A stretch of 17,929 nucleotides of DNA, from the NCBI GenBank assembly GCA_045128735.1, contig JBGVRT010000039.1, forward strand, positions 1 through 17,929, given 5' to 3'. Within the stretch, counting starts at the first letter, position 1, and every line of letters starts with the position of its first letter. The position numbers were made by a program, and so were the translations under genes. This document shows, in pieces, positions 1 through 6,428 of this stretch. The notes below the pieces were generated by a model. That model did not search any database. It saw only the letters and a program-made list of their open reading frames with translations, and was not told the origin of the DNA. Origin of the DNA: RGIG8775 sp045128735. Lineage in GTDB: Bacteria; Bacillota; Clostridia; Oscillospirales; CAG-272.

Positions 1-102
1 ACTTCTTAACAGATACTTCAAGGCGTAAGCACCTGCCGGTGCTGGCAAGAGGCTTCGCCCCTTACGCACCAAGGCTTGTGCGAACATAGCAGGGCGCAAT
101 AC
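1..102. other. GC-rich, hairpin-rich stretch of unknown origin
   Basis: This stretch is visibly richer in G+C than what follows. GCGTAAG (24-30) pairs with CTTACGC (61-67) and encloses smaller hairpins (TGCC/GGCA and GGC-TTC-GCC). CGCAC and GTGCG around 65-82 could form an alternative stem. It sits directly before an intrinsic terminator, so it could be the 3' end of a structured RNA or of an mRNA whose gene lies outside the window. A plus-strand frame is open to a stop near 89 and one minus frame is also open, but neither has a start or a recognisable family, so no gene is called. Confidence 0.3.
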
Positions 103-139
103 GACAGACGGTGTCTAAACAACACCGCCTGTCTTTTTT
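103..139 (+). terminator. Rho-independent terminator
   Basis: GACAG-A-CGGTGT (103-114) pairs with ACACCG-C-CTGTC (122-133) around a 7-nt loop, with one A/C mismatch. Six T follow at 134-139. The T-tract places it on the plus strand, ending a transcript that enters from the left edge of the window. Confidence 0.8.
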
Positions 140-326
140 CTCTCCTCAAGCCGCATTTTAGGCTCAAAATCTCCAAATTTATGGAACTTTACTGGAACTT
201 TCCACTTCTCAAATAGAGCAAAATGGAAGCCAAAATGGAAGTCTCCATATTGGAACTTTATTATAGCGTAATTTTATGCGTTTGTAAACACTAAAAGGGA
301 ATTGTTTGCGGAATTGTTGCGATTGA
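140..326. other. AT-rich spacer with short TGGAA-containing repeats
   Basis: No gene is supported here. The motif TGGAA occurs five times between 182 and 255, twice as the close pair ATGGAACTTT/CTGGAACTTT and twice as AAAATGGAAG 12 bp apart. The minus strand has short open frames across this stretch but none has a ribosome site. It may be decayed coding sequence or a repeat cluster. Confidence 0.3.
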
Positions 327-491
327 AGAGCTTTAAAAGAAAAGCTTGTTAAAGCTTTCCCACAAGCTCCGCGTTCTTGCGTGTCGAGATTTGACAAATC
401 AGAAAGCGATGAATATACAGCCCTCTCCGATTATAAGAAAGAGCTTAACACCCAAAAATACACCCTTATAAACTTCTTTGATGCAAGATAA
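327..491 (+). pseudogene. Possible C-terminal remnant of an unknown gene
   Basis: A plus-strand frame without an ATG or ribosome site runs from just after a TGA (324-326) to TAA at 489-491. From about 390 the translation looks protein-like (FDKSESDEYTALSDYKKEL, then a tail ending in NFFDAR), with ordinary codon use. A perfect intrinsic terminator follows 30 bp later, as expected for the 3' end of a real gene. I do not recognise the family. The upstream part is probably decayed, so this is at best a gene tail left by a deletion. A chance open frame is not excluded. Confidence 0.3.
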
Positions 492-520
492 AATACTCAA
501 AACACAAAAACTATAACTGA

Positions 521-551
521 AGCCGACTTGTATGGAACAAGTCGGCTTTTT
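521..551 (+). terminator. Rho-independent terminator, 11-bp perfect stem
   Basis: AGCCGACTTGT (521-531) pairs perfectly with ACAAGTCGGCT (537-547) around a 5-nt loop. The last T of the stem plus 548-551 gives a five-T run. This insulates the chimeric gene downstream from any transcription upstream. Confidence 0.9.
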
Positions 552-668
552 GTCAAAAACAGACGACATTTATTGCGTCTCCGCCAAAAACGCTTCCTAA
601 ACAAAGCCAACAATGGCAATAATCACTTTTGATATTTATATAGGTCTGTTTTTAACAAAGCACGGTAC
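552..668. other. Spacer with a 10-bp inverted repeat
   Basis: No gene seen. AAAAACAGAC (555-564) and GTCTGTTTTT (644-653) are a perfect inverted pair 79 bp apart. AGACG/CGTCT (561-565/576-580) can form a small hairpin inside it. Function unknown. Confidence 0.3.
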
Positions 669-697
669 TTGTACAAGCAACTAAAAAATGCTATTAT
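668..697 (+). promoter_or_regulatory. Sigma-A-type promoter with palindrome over the -35
   Basis: TTGTAC (669-674) and TATTAT (692-697) are separated by 17 bp and lie about 50 bp before the start at 744. The perfect 10-bp palindrome CTTGTACAAG (668-677) covers the -35 box and could be an operator. A second TATAAT at 697-702 overlaps but has no suitably spaced -35. Confidence 0.6.
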
Positions 698-743
698 ATA
701 ATTGGATAGTAGACTAAACAAAAAATTCGGATGGAGGATGTTA

Positions 744-1625
744 ATGAAAATATTGAATTTCGGTTCCTGCAATATTGATTTTGTGTATTCAATGAATCAT
801 ATTGTCACTATCGGAGAAACAGCAACGGCATACAGTCTTGAGCTTTTCCCCGGCGGAAAGGGACTTAATCAGTCGATCGCCGCCGCAAGAGCAGGTGCAG
901 AGGTCTTTCACGCAGGATGTATTGGCGAGGACGGAGATAAATTCTTAAAGGCGGCAGACAGGCTTAAGCGCAACATTATGCGCGACTACTGGCGCGAGGA
1001 CAGAGGCGCATTTGTGGACTGCTTTACCTCGGGCAAGGAGAACGTGACAAGACACGCTCACATTTTTGCGCTTATGTATGATTTCGTTTCGGAAAAGCGC
1101 GCTCGCAGAATAATGCGCTCGGTGCTTGAAAACGACGAGGTTACTGCAATAACCACGCCCTATTTCGAATTCTTTGAGCTCTGCGCGCTTTGCAGGAGGG
1201 GTAGGCTTAAGCATATGCAGAAAAAGATTGAGTCCTATTGGGGCGGTATGGTTAAGCTTGGCGCCACCTCTATCTGGGAGGAGTATATTCCCGAGCAGGA
1301 GGGAGCGGAGCATTATTCAAGCTACGGTATGAGGTACGGACGCTCGCTTTGCCACGCGTGGGGCGGCGGACCTATCTATCTGCTTGGCAGATACTGCCTC
1401 GGCGTATACCCCACGTCGGTGGGCTACGCCACCTATGCGGTTGAGCCGAGGCTTGGCGTTTACAAGTCGATTGACGGCAGAGTACCCTTGCCGGACGGCG
1501 GCGAGGTGTGGGTAAGGGCTGATGCCAAGACCTGCACGGTTGTAAGCAACCGCAAGGGCGGTACGCTTATTTTCGGCGGCAGGGAATATAAGCTTCCCGT
1601 TGGCGAATTCTGTGTTGAGATATAA
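744..1625 (+). CDS. Chimeric ORF: ribokinase N-terminus fused to GH78 C-terminus
   Basis: The start is ATG 744, seven codon-spacing bases after GGAGGA (733-738); an in-frame ATG at 702 lies at the -10 box and is not credible. The 293-aa product has two unrelated parts. Residues 1-69 are the N-terminus of a PfkB/ribokinase sugar kinase: the first strand MKILNFGSCNID, the lid, and the sugar-binding GGKG (37-40) with NQ after it. Residues ~70-293 match the C-terminal end of a GH78 alpha-L-rhamnosidase-like enzyme: last helices of the alpha/alpha barrel, GATSIWEE with candidate base E179, the YG...SLCHAWGGGPIYLLGRY stretch in pieces, and a terminal beta domain. The kinase lacks its ATP site and catalytic GxGD; the hydrolase lacks its general-acid region. 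The seam at nt 945-957 also shows a rise in G+C. Neither activity is expected. It is either a deletion scar or an assembly mis-join; the family assignments of both halves are firm. Confidence 0.85.
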   Translation: MKILNFGSCNIDFVYSMNHIVTIGETATAYSLELFPGGKGLNQSIAAARAGAEVFHAGCIGEDGDKFLKAADRLKRNIMRDYWREDRGAFVDCFTSGKENVTRHAHIFALMYDFVSEKRARRIMRSVLENDEVTAITTPYFEFFELCALCRRGRLKHMQKKIESYWGGMVKLGATSIWEEYIPEQEGAEHYSSYGMRYGRSLCHAWGGGPIYLLGRYCLGVYPTSVGYATYAVEPRLGVYKSIDGRVPLPDGGEVWVRADAKTCTVVSNRKGGTLIFGGREYKLPVGEFCVEI

Positions 1626-1631
1626 TCAGAG

Positions 1632-1666
1632 GGAGCCGGGCTCATATGAGCTCGGCTCCTTATTTT
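1632..1666 (+). terminator. Terminator hairpin between convergent genes
   Basis: GGAGCCGGGCTC (1632-1643) pairs with GAGCTCGGCTCC (1648-1659), one G-T pair, loop ATAT, followed by TTATTTT. It ends the plus-strand chimeric gene. The T-rich side favours plus-strand termination; on the minus strand there is only a weak T-rich tail after the araC-type gene. Confidence 0.8.
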
Positions 1667-2510
1667 AGGCATTTAAGTTAAGATGGCGGTAATAGGCAGG
1701 GCTTAGTCCTGTTTTGGATTTGAAAAAGTTGCTGAAGTGGCTGGTCTCACAAAATCCAAGCTCTGAGGCAATCTGCGAAATCGAAAGCTCGCCCGTCTTA
1801 AGCAGAGCCTTGGCGCGCTCGATACGCAGGTTGTTTACGTAGTCGGTGGGGGTACAGCCAAAGCAGCTCTTGAATTTTTTGCTGAAATAGGTTACGCTGT
1901 AGCCTGCCTTGCTTGCAAGCTCGGTAACCGAAAGCTGTCCGCAATAGCACCTTTCCATTCGTCTTACCGTTTCAAGCATATCCATTGGCAGAGCACCTTG
2001 AATGTGGGTGGGCTCTGCGCCCGATTGAGTGATAAGCTCGGCAACAATACCCATCATTGCGGCGTTTGCGCGTATTGCCGAGGTGGGCGATGCAGTGTTT
2101 TTAAGCTCCTTTATAAGCTCGTCGAAAAGCACCTTGATTCGTGCCTCGTCGATAGGCGCAAAAAGCCCCGGAATGAGGAAGCAGTTGGCAAGCGAGCCCA
2201 TATTATAGACAAGGTCAAAATGAGCGAAATATTTTTCAAGCGGTCCCTCACCGTCAAAGGCAAATTCGAGTCTGCTGCCTGCGGGTATGAAAACCACCCG
2301 ATGTGGGGGAACGTGATACCACCTGTCACCGATTTTGAGATCAAAGCGCCCTTTTTGGGTGAGATATACGGCGTTGTGGGGAAAGAGATCCTTTCTGCTC
2401 CACCAGTTGTTGCCAGCCTCGTCAAGCCACCAGCCGTCACCGCAGATATATTCGGCTACGTACACGTTAAGCGTAGACTCGGCAAAAATATGACGCGATT
2501 TATCAGACAT
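1665..2510 (-). CDS. AraC-family transcriptional regulator
   Basis: 281-aa cytoplasmic DNA-binding regulator. The N-terminal ~130 residues form a cupin-like sugar-sensing domain (pattern of VYLTQKGRFDLKIGDRW, then VPPHRVVFIPAGSRLEF). The last ~100 residues hold the two helix-turn-helix units of the AraC family: LSVTELASKAGYSVTYFSKK, then ISQIASELGFCETSHFSNFF, ending in the usual SPAYYR. Start choice: GTG at 2531 would coincide with the predicted transcription start, whereas ATG 2510 has AAGGGGG seven bases before it, so 2510 is used. It is transcribed away from the GH78 gene at 2674, the usual arrangement for a regulator that activates its neighbour in response to the released sugar. The rhamnose or rhamnoside effector is an inference from that neighbour. 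It meets the chimeric gene tail-to-tail. Confidence 0.93.
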   Translation of the reverse strand: MSDKSRHIFAESTLNVYVAEYICGDGWWLDEAGNNWWSRKDLFPHNAVYLTQKGRFDLKIGDRWYHVPPHRVVFIPAGSRLEFAFDGEGPLEKYFAHFDLVYNMGSLANCFLIPGLFAPIDEARIKVLFDELIKELKNTASPTSAIRANAAMMGIVAELITQSGAEPTHIQGALPMDMLETVRRMERCYCGQLSVTELASKAGYSVTYFSKKFKSCFGCTPTDYVNNLRIERAKALLKTGELSISQIASELGFCETSHFSNFFKSKTGLSPAYYRHLNLNA

Positions 2511-2536
2511 ATCCGCACCCCCTTCGTTCACAAAAA

Positions 2537-2566
2537 ATTATACCACAACAGGTGCGGAAATGTCAA
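2537..2566 (-). promoter_or_regulatory. Promoter of the araC-type gene
   Basis: On the minus strand TTGACA (2566-2561) and TATAAT (2542-2537) are both consensus, 18 bp apart. Transcription would begin near 2530, which excludes the GTG at 2531 as the start codon and supports ATG 2510. Confidence 0.8.
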
Positions 2567-2603
2567 GGTAAGGACGAAAATTTGCAAATTTAGGGCGGAT
2601 TTG
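2554..2603. promoter_or_regulatory. Candidate operators in the araC/GH78 divergent region
   Basis: Two direct repeats, GCGGAAATG (2554-2562) and GCGGATTTG (2595-2603), lie 41 bp apart (about four helical turns), on the same strand, as AraC-family half-sites usually do. Between them is a perfect 14-bp palindrome, AAATTTGCAAATTT (2578-2591). The first repeat overlaps the -35 of the regulator gene; the second lies just before the -35 of the GH78 gene. Confidence 0.4.
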
Positions 2604-2607
2604 CGTA

Positions 2608-2636
2608 TTGATTTGTGCCGTTCTTTTTGGTAAAAT
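2608..2636 (+). promoter_or_regulatory. Promoter of the GH78-rpiB operon
   Basis: TTGATT (2608-2613) and TAAAAT (2631-2636) are 17 bp apart. Both are one or two bases off consensus, which fits an activator-dependent promoter. The leader then has a tandem ACGATAA repeat (about 2648-2661) and a strong AGGGGG ribosome site before ATG 2674. Confidence 0.55.
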
Positions 2637-2673
2637 TAGGTTATAGAACGATAAACGATAATAGGGGGTAATT

Positions 2674-5226
2674 ATGTACCTTAATATTGAACGTATTTCG
2701 GTAGACCACGACGCGAGGGCGCTTGTGCTTACCGATTCGGAGCGCCCGATATTCTCCTGGACGGCGCAGAGTGACGGCGACGGCGGTGTGCAGCGCTCCT
2801 ACCGCGTGATGGTGTCATACGCACGCGGTGTTGTGTGGGAAAGCGGCGAGATATATACCAAAAAGCAAAGTGCGACGTACGGTGGCGCACCGCTTTTGTC
2901 GGGCGAACGCTACACGGTGACAGTAACGGCTACTGATAACAGAGGAGTTAAAAGTCAGCCGAAGAGTGTAGACTTTTGCTACTTGTCTCCAAGAAAGTGG
3001 ATAGCCAAACACATAACCGCAAAAGATGAACGCGATGATGCGGCGCAATCTTTTTTTCATAGCTTTATACTTGATGAAAAGCCTTTGAGGGCAACGCTGT
3101 ACGCCTCGGGCATCGGATATCAGTATGTTACCGTAAACGGGGAGGATGTTGAAAAGTCATTTCTTAATCCCGCCGTATCGGCGTATGATAAAAGGTGTTA
3201 CTATACCGTTACCGACGTTACCGAGTTTCTCTCAAAAGGAAAAAATCGAATATGCGCTACAGTGGGAAATGGGTGGCGTTACGTAAACGGATTTTTTGGC
3301 AAGCTTCCGAGAAACGAGAGGGGCGTTCCCGACTTTTTCGGAAAGATTAGCTTTATAGCCGAGCTTGAGCTGGTTTATGCCGACAGAGTCGAGATAATTC
3401 CTACCGACGAACGCTGGCTTGCGGGCTACGGTGCGGTAACTTACTGTCATCTTTTCCACGGAGAGACCTACGATGCCGAAGCTGCTTTAAAGGGATGGGA
3501 TACTTCCGAATATACCGGAGAGAGGCTTTCTTCCGCTGTGTGTGTTGGAGGCGAGGATCTGGGCGTGCTTATGCCTCAGACTCATCAGCCCGTAACCGAG
3601 CAAAGGCGCATTGCGGCGAAAAATATATATAGGCAGGGTGAGGATTCGTACATTCTCGATTTCGGTGAAAATATAGCCGGTGTGGGATGTCTCAAAATTC
3701 CTGATAATATCAAGGTTGGAACCAAAATAGTCATTGAGTATGACGAAGAGCTTTTTGAGGGAGACCTCGGAAAGGAAACGCTCAGAGGAGTGCGTGCTAC
3801 AGATACATATATCGCAGGCAAAACGAATATCCGCGAGTGGATACCCCGCTTCTGCTATCACGGATTCCGTTACGCAAAGATAAGTGGCCTGGGTAAATAT
3901 CCCGATGCGGATACTCTTACGGCAATCGTCTTCTTCAACGATATAAAAAACAGCTCCTTTTTCAGGTGTGGAAGCGCACTTGTAAATCAGTTGCACGAAA
4001 ATATAGTCCGAACCGAATCGAGCAACCTTCACCATCTTGCCACCGACTGCCCGCAGCGCGGTGAGCGTCTGGGCTGGATGAACGATGCAACGGTCAGATT
4101 TGAGGAAACGCCCTACAACTTTAACATTAACAGACTGTTTAAGAAAATATCGGACGATATCTTTGACGAGCAGGATAAGGAAAGCGGAGCTATAACCTGT
4201 ACGGCACCGTACGTTTGGGGCGGCAGACCCGCAGACCCCGTTTGCTCCTCGTATCTTGTTATGGGGCTTGAAAATCTTTTGCACTACGGAGATGCGTCTA
4301 CAGTCAGCAAACACTACGAATCCTACAAAAAATGGAACGAGTGCCTCGCTTCCCTTGTAAACGCCGAGGGGATAGTCGAATATTCGAAATACGGAGATTG
4401 GGCGTCACCGGAGGACTTTTGCGTAGGCGGCTTTGACGGAGTAAGATCGGCTGTTACCGATCCATACCTTATGTCGACGGGATATCATTACTATAATTAC
4501 CTTCTGCTTGCCCGTTTCGCCGGATTGCTTGGCAAAAAAGAAGAGCAGTCATACCACATCCACTGTTCCGAAAAGGTACGCGAGGCATTTCTTAAAAAAT
4601 GGTTTAAGCGTGAGAGCGGTTGCGTAGGCTCTGGCTCGCAGGGCGCTCAGGCGTTTGCTTTGTGGCTTGGTATTCTGCCAAAAGAGTGTGAGCAAAAGGC
4701 GGCAAGGCGTATGCTTGAGGCTGTCGAAAATGTTGGATATCGCTTGACCACGGGAAATCTGACCACAAAATATTTGCTTGATATGCTTGCCAAATTCGGC
4801 TATGAGGACGCGGCGTGGAAGCTTCTCTGCCGTGAGGAGTATCCCTCTTGGGGCTACATGATACAGCACGGTGCCACAACCGTATGGGAGCGCTTTGAGC
4901 AAAAGAGAGGCTCCAATATGAACTCACACAACCATCCTATGTACGGCGCGGTTGACTATTGGCTTTACGCGTATCTGCTTGGAATCAAGCCAAGCGAAAA
5001 CGGCTTTGAGCATTTTGAGATAGCCCCCGTATTTCCAAAGGGCCTGCACTACGCGGAAGGAAGAGTGGAAACGGTATACGGAAACATTTACGTCTGCTGG
5101 CGCAGAGAATTCGAGCATCTGTATATAACGGTCGACGTTCCCTTTGGAACAAGCGCGAAGCTTAAGCTGTTCGGAGAAAGCCGAGAGCTTTCAAGCGGCG
5201 TACATCATATTTCATTTGAAGATTAA
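2674..5226 (+). CDS. Alpha-L-rhamnosidase, GH78, cytoplasmic
   Basis: 850-aa inverting glycoside hydrolase of family GH78, which removes terminal alpha-L-rhamnose from oligosaccharides or glycosides. Order of parts: N-terminal fibronectin-like and rhamnosidase N domains (~1-300; GIGYQYVTVNGEDV at ~146), a beta domain (~300-420; LDFGENIAGV), the alpha/alpha-barrel (~425-770) and a C-terminal beta domain (~775-850). The signature TDCPQRGERLGW starts at residue 457; E464 is the general acid. GATTVWER places the general base at E739. In many relatives the residue before E464 is Asp; here it is Gly. There is no signal peptide, so it acts on imported substrate. The start at 2674 follows AGGGGG closely. 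It heads an operon with the isomerase 13 bp downstream and is divergent from the AraC regulator. Substrate beyond rhamnose linkage cannot be read from the sequence. Confidence 0.93.
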   Translation: MYLNIERISVDHDARALVLTDSERPIFSWTAQSDGDGGVQRSYRVMVSYARGVVWESGEIYTKKQSATYGGAPLLSGERYTVTVTATDNRGVKSQPKSVDFCYLSPRKWIAKHITAKDERDDAAQSFFHSFILDEKPLRATLYASGIGYQYVTVNGEDVEKSFLNPAVSAYDKRCYYTVTDVTEFLSKGKNRICATVGNGWRYVNGFFGKLPRNERGVPDFFGKISFIAELELVYADRVEIIPTDERWLAGYGAVTYCHLFHGETYDAEAALKGWDTSEYTGERLSSAVCVGGEDLGVLMPQTHQPVTEQRRIAAKNIYRQGEDSYILDFGENIAGVGCLKIPDNIKVGTKIVIEYDEELFEGDLGKETLRGVRATDTYIAGKTNIREWIPRFCYHGFRYAKISGLGKYPDADTLTAIVFFNDIKNSSFFRCGSALVNQLHENIVRTESSNLHHLATDCPQRGERLGWMNDATVRFEETPYNFNINRLFKKISDDIFDEQDKESGAITCTAPYVWGGRPADPVCSSYLVMGLENLLHYGDASTVSKHYESYKKWNECLASLVNAEGIVEYSKYGDWASPEDFCVGGFDGVRSAVTDPYLMSTGYHYYNYLLLARFAGLLGKKEEQSYHIHCSEKVREAFLKKWFKRESGCVGSGSQGAQAFALWLGILPKECEQKAARRMLEAVENVGYRLTTGNLTTKYLLDMLAKFGYEDAAWKLLCREEYPSWGYMIQHGATTVWERFEQKRGSNMNSHNHPMYGAVDYWLYAYLLGIKPSENGFEHFEIAPVFPKGLHYAEGRVETVYGNIYVCWRREFEHLYITVDVPFGTSAKLKLFGESRELSSGVHHISFED

Positions 5227-5239
5227 AGGAGAGAAAATT

Positions 5240-5812
5240 ATGAAAACAGTAAAAGACAAATATTTGGTAGTAGGCGCAGATTTTGCGGGATATCCTCTTA
5301 AAGAAGCGGTTGTAGCTCACCTTAAGGAAAAGGGATGGAAAATAACCGACCTTGGCGTTACCGCCGACAGTGATCCCGACGATACAGAGAATATGTTCCA
5401 CCGCGTAGGACTTCGTGTAGGCGCGCAGATAAGCGAGGGCAATTTTGAGCGTGCATTGCTTTTCTGCGGAACGGGTATGGGAATACATATTGCGGCTTCA
5501 AAGTGCCCTCACGTTCACGCGGGCGTGGTGGAGAGCGTTCCTGCCGCACTTCGCGCTATTACGGGTAACGGCGTAAACGTTCTCGCTATGGGAGCTTTTT
5601 ACGTTGCACCCGCAATGGGATGCGATATTGCCGACGCCTATCTCGGTGCTTCTCTCGGAAGCGGCTACGAATGGTGGAAGAACTTCTACGAGTTCCACAA
5701 GCTTGCCATTGACGAGCTTGAAGCATTTGATTACGAGGAATACAAGAAAAACGGCTTTAAGATGGAGCACTTGGGAGATTTCCCGCTTAAGCTTGAGAAA
5801 AAGCCGGAATAA
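5240..5812 (+). CDS. RpiB/LacA/LacB-family sugar-phosphate isomerase
   Basis: 190-aa cytoplasmic aldose-ketose isomerase of the RpiB/LacAB fold. Visible marks are the N-terminal strand and Asp (VGADFAG, D14), DLGV at ~37, and the active-site loop FCGTGMGIHIAASK with the catalytic Cys at 76. Differences from true ribose-5-phosphate isomerase B: the His after D14 is Phe; the usual HNxAN stretch is replaced by ITGNGVNVLAMGAF (~107-120); and the C-terminus is about 40 residues longer than the usual ~150. I therefore do not name it rpiB; it probably acts on another sugar phosphate produced in this pathway. Start: AAAGGAGAG ends 7 bases before ATG 5240; an upstream in-frame start at 5144 would lie inside the rhamnosidase gene. 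It is co-transcribed with that gene. AAAAGCC/GGCTTTT over its stop codon forms a weak hairpin. Confidence 0.85.
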   Translation: MKTVKDKYLVVGADFAGYPLKEAVVAHLKEKGWKITDLGVTADSDPDDTENMFHRVGLRVGAQISEGNFERALLFCGTGMGIHIAASKCPHVHAGVVESVPAALRAITGNGVNVLAMGAFYVAPAMGCDIADAYLGASLGSGYEWWKNFYEFHKLAIDELEAFDYEEYKKNGFKMEHLGDFPLKLEKKPE

Positions 5813-5851
5813 GGCTTTTACGGCACTATAAAAACGCAATAGGAGATAAAA

Positions 5852-6154
5852 ATGAGCATAAGAGACGATTTCTGGCTGTGGGGTCAGGTGCCAAATTCAC
5901 ACCACGAAGAGGGTAATAATATTTACAACCTTCCCGGAGTCAACAAAATGACACCCATTGAGGGGGCAAAATTCTTCGGAATAAAAAACATATGTATGGT
6001 GGTAATGGAGGACAAGCCTGCAGTGAGAGGTTCTTCCATAGCGGAAAAGAACGAGTCCAATATCTTTTCGGTCAGGTCATTATCAGACAAAATTTCCATT
6101 ACAGTTCCCGAAATCAAGTTTTCATTCGCGTCGCCGAGAACGCGAAGCGGATAG
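5852..6154 (+). pseudogene. N-terminal fragment of an unnamed sugar-locus protein
   Basis: The gene starts well: AGGAGAT at 5841-5847 before ATG 5852, 39 bp after the isomerase and thus in the same operon. The first ~57 residues look genuine: IRDDFWLWGQVPNSHHEEG, then LPGVNKMTPIEGAKFFGI and ICMVVMEDKP. From memory this resembles the N-terminus of uncharacterised proteins of ~300+ residues in Firmicutes sugar clusters, possibly TIM-barrel enzymes; that is recollection, not a search. At nt ~6014-6030 the coding pattern ends: the frame runs on to 6154 only as antisense of the minus-strand gene (VRGSSIAEKNES onward). The rest of the gene is missing from the window. Confidence 0.6.
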
Positions 6155-6387
6155 TTTTTGGTGAAGTTTTTCATAGAGCCCTTGCCGCCCATTTCCTTGA
6201 GCTGTACAAGCCAGCTCTCCCTGAAAAAATCCTTGGCTTTTTTGTATAGCCTCAAATCTTCATCACTTGCGTTCATCGGGTCAAAAGAGGATTTGTGAAC
6301 AGTGTAGTCGTGTTTCAGAAAAAACTCTCTAGCTTCTTCCTCACTCGGCGCACCGTCTTTGTCTATAAGCGTTCTGTCAAGTTTCAT
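5923..6387 (-). CDS. Unrecognised protein, C-terminus replaced at a junction
   Basis: Starts at ATG 6387 behind a strong GGGAGGG site (about 6393-6399); an upstream in-frame ATG at 6426 has no such site. The 154-aa reading frame begins MKLDRTLIDKDGAPSEEEAR and is rich in charged residues with amphipathic helices; no signal peptide, membrane segment or known motif is seen. Residues to about 122 (ending near AMEEPLTAGL) look native. The last ~30 residues (from SSITTIHMFF) are the antisense of the plus-strand fragment starting at 5852, so the natural C-terminus has been lost. It lies 42 bp downstream of the AraC gene on the same strand and could be co-transcribed. I do not recognise the family and assign no function. 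Confidence 0.6.
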   Translation of the reverse strand: MKLDRTLIDKDGAPSEEEAREFFLKHDYTVHKSSFDPMNASDEDLRLYKKAKDFFRESWLVQLKEMGGKGSMKNFTKNYPLRVLGDANENLISGTVMEILSDNDLTEKILDSFFSAMEEPLTAGLSSITTIHMFFIPKNFAPSMGVILLTPGRL

Positions 6388-6428
6388 TGAAATCCCTCCC
6401 TTACTTTTGCGACTGCGTTCTGACAATG

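Noticed and set aside
181..260. TGGAA repeats as replication iterons
   Set aside because: Spacing is irregular (11, 31, 12, 15 bp) and there is no replication gene or DnaA box nearby.
209..397. 62-codon minus-strand frame
   Set aside because: No ribosome site, and it overlaps a plus-strand frame with better coding character near its end; low confidence either way, so not called.
945..1313. 122-codon minus-strand frame opposite the chimeric gene
   Set aside because: Antisense of a recognised GH78 segment; no ribosome site or family resemblance.
1998..2633. 211-codon plus-strand frame opposite the first AraC gene
   Set aside because: Antisense of a clear AraC cupin and helix-turn-helix protein; Cys-rich and without a ribosome site.
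3487..4314. 275-codon minus-strand frame inside the rhamnosidase gene
   Set aside because: The plus strand here encodes the conserved GH78 beta domain and the catalytic TDCPQRGERLGW region; the minus frame is a shadow created by biased codon use.
5799..5819. AAAAGCC/GGCTTTT hairpin across the isomerase stop codon as a terminator
   Set aside because: Only three G-C pairs and a short T-run; the next gene has its own ribosome site 20 bp on and no promoter between, so read-through is expected.
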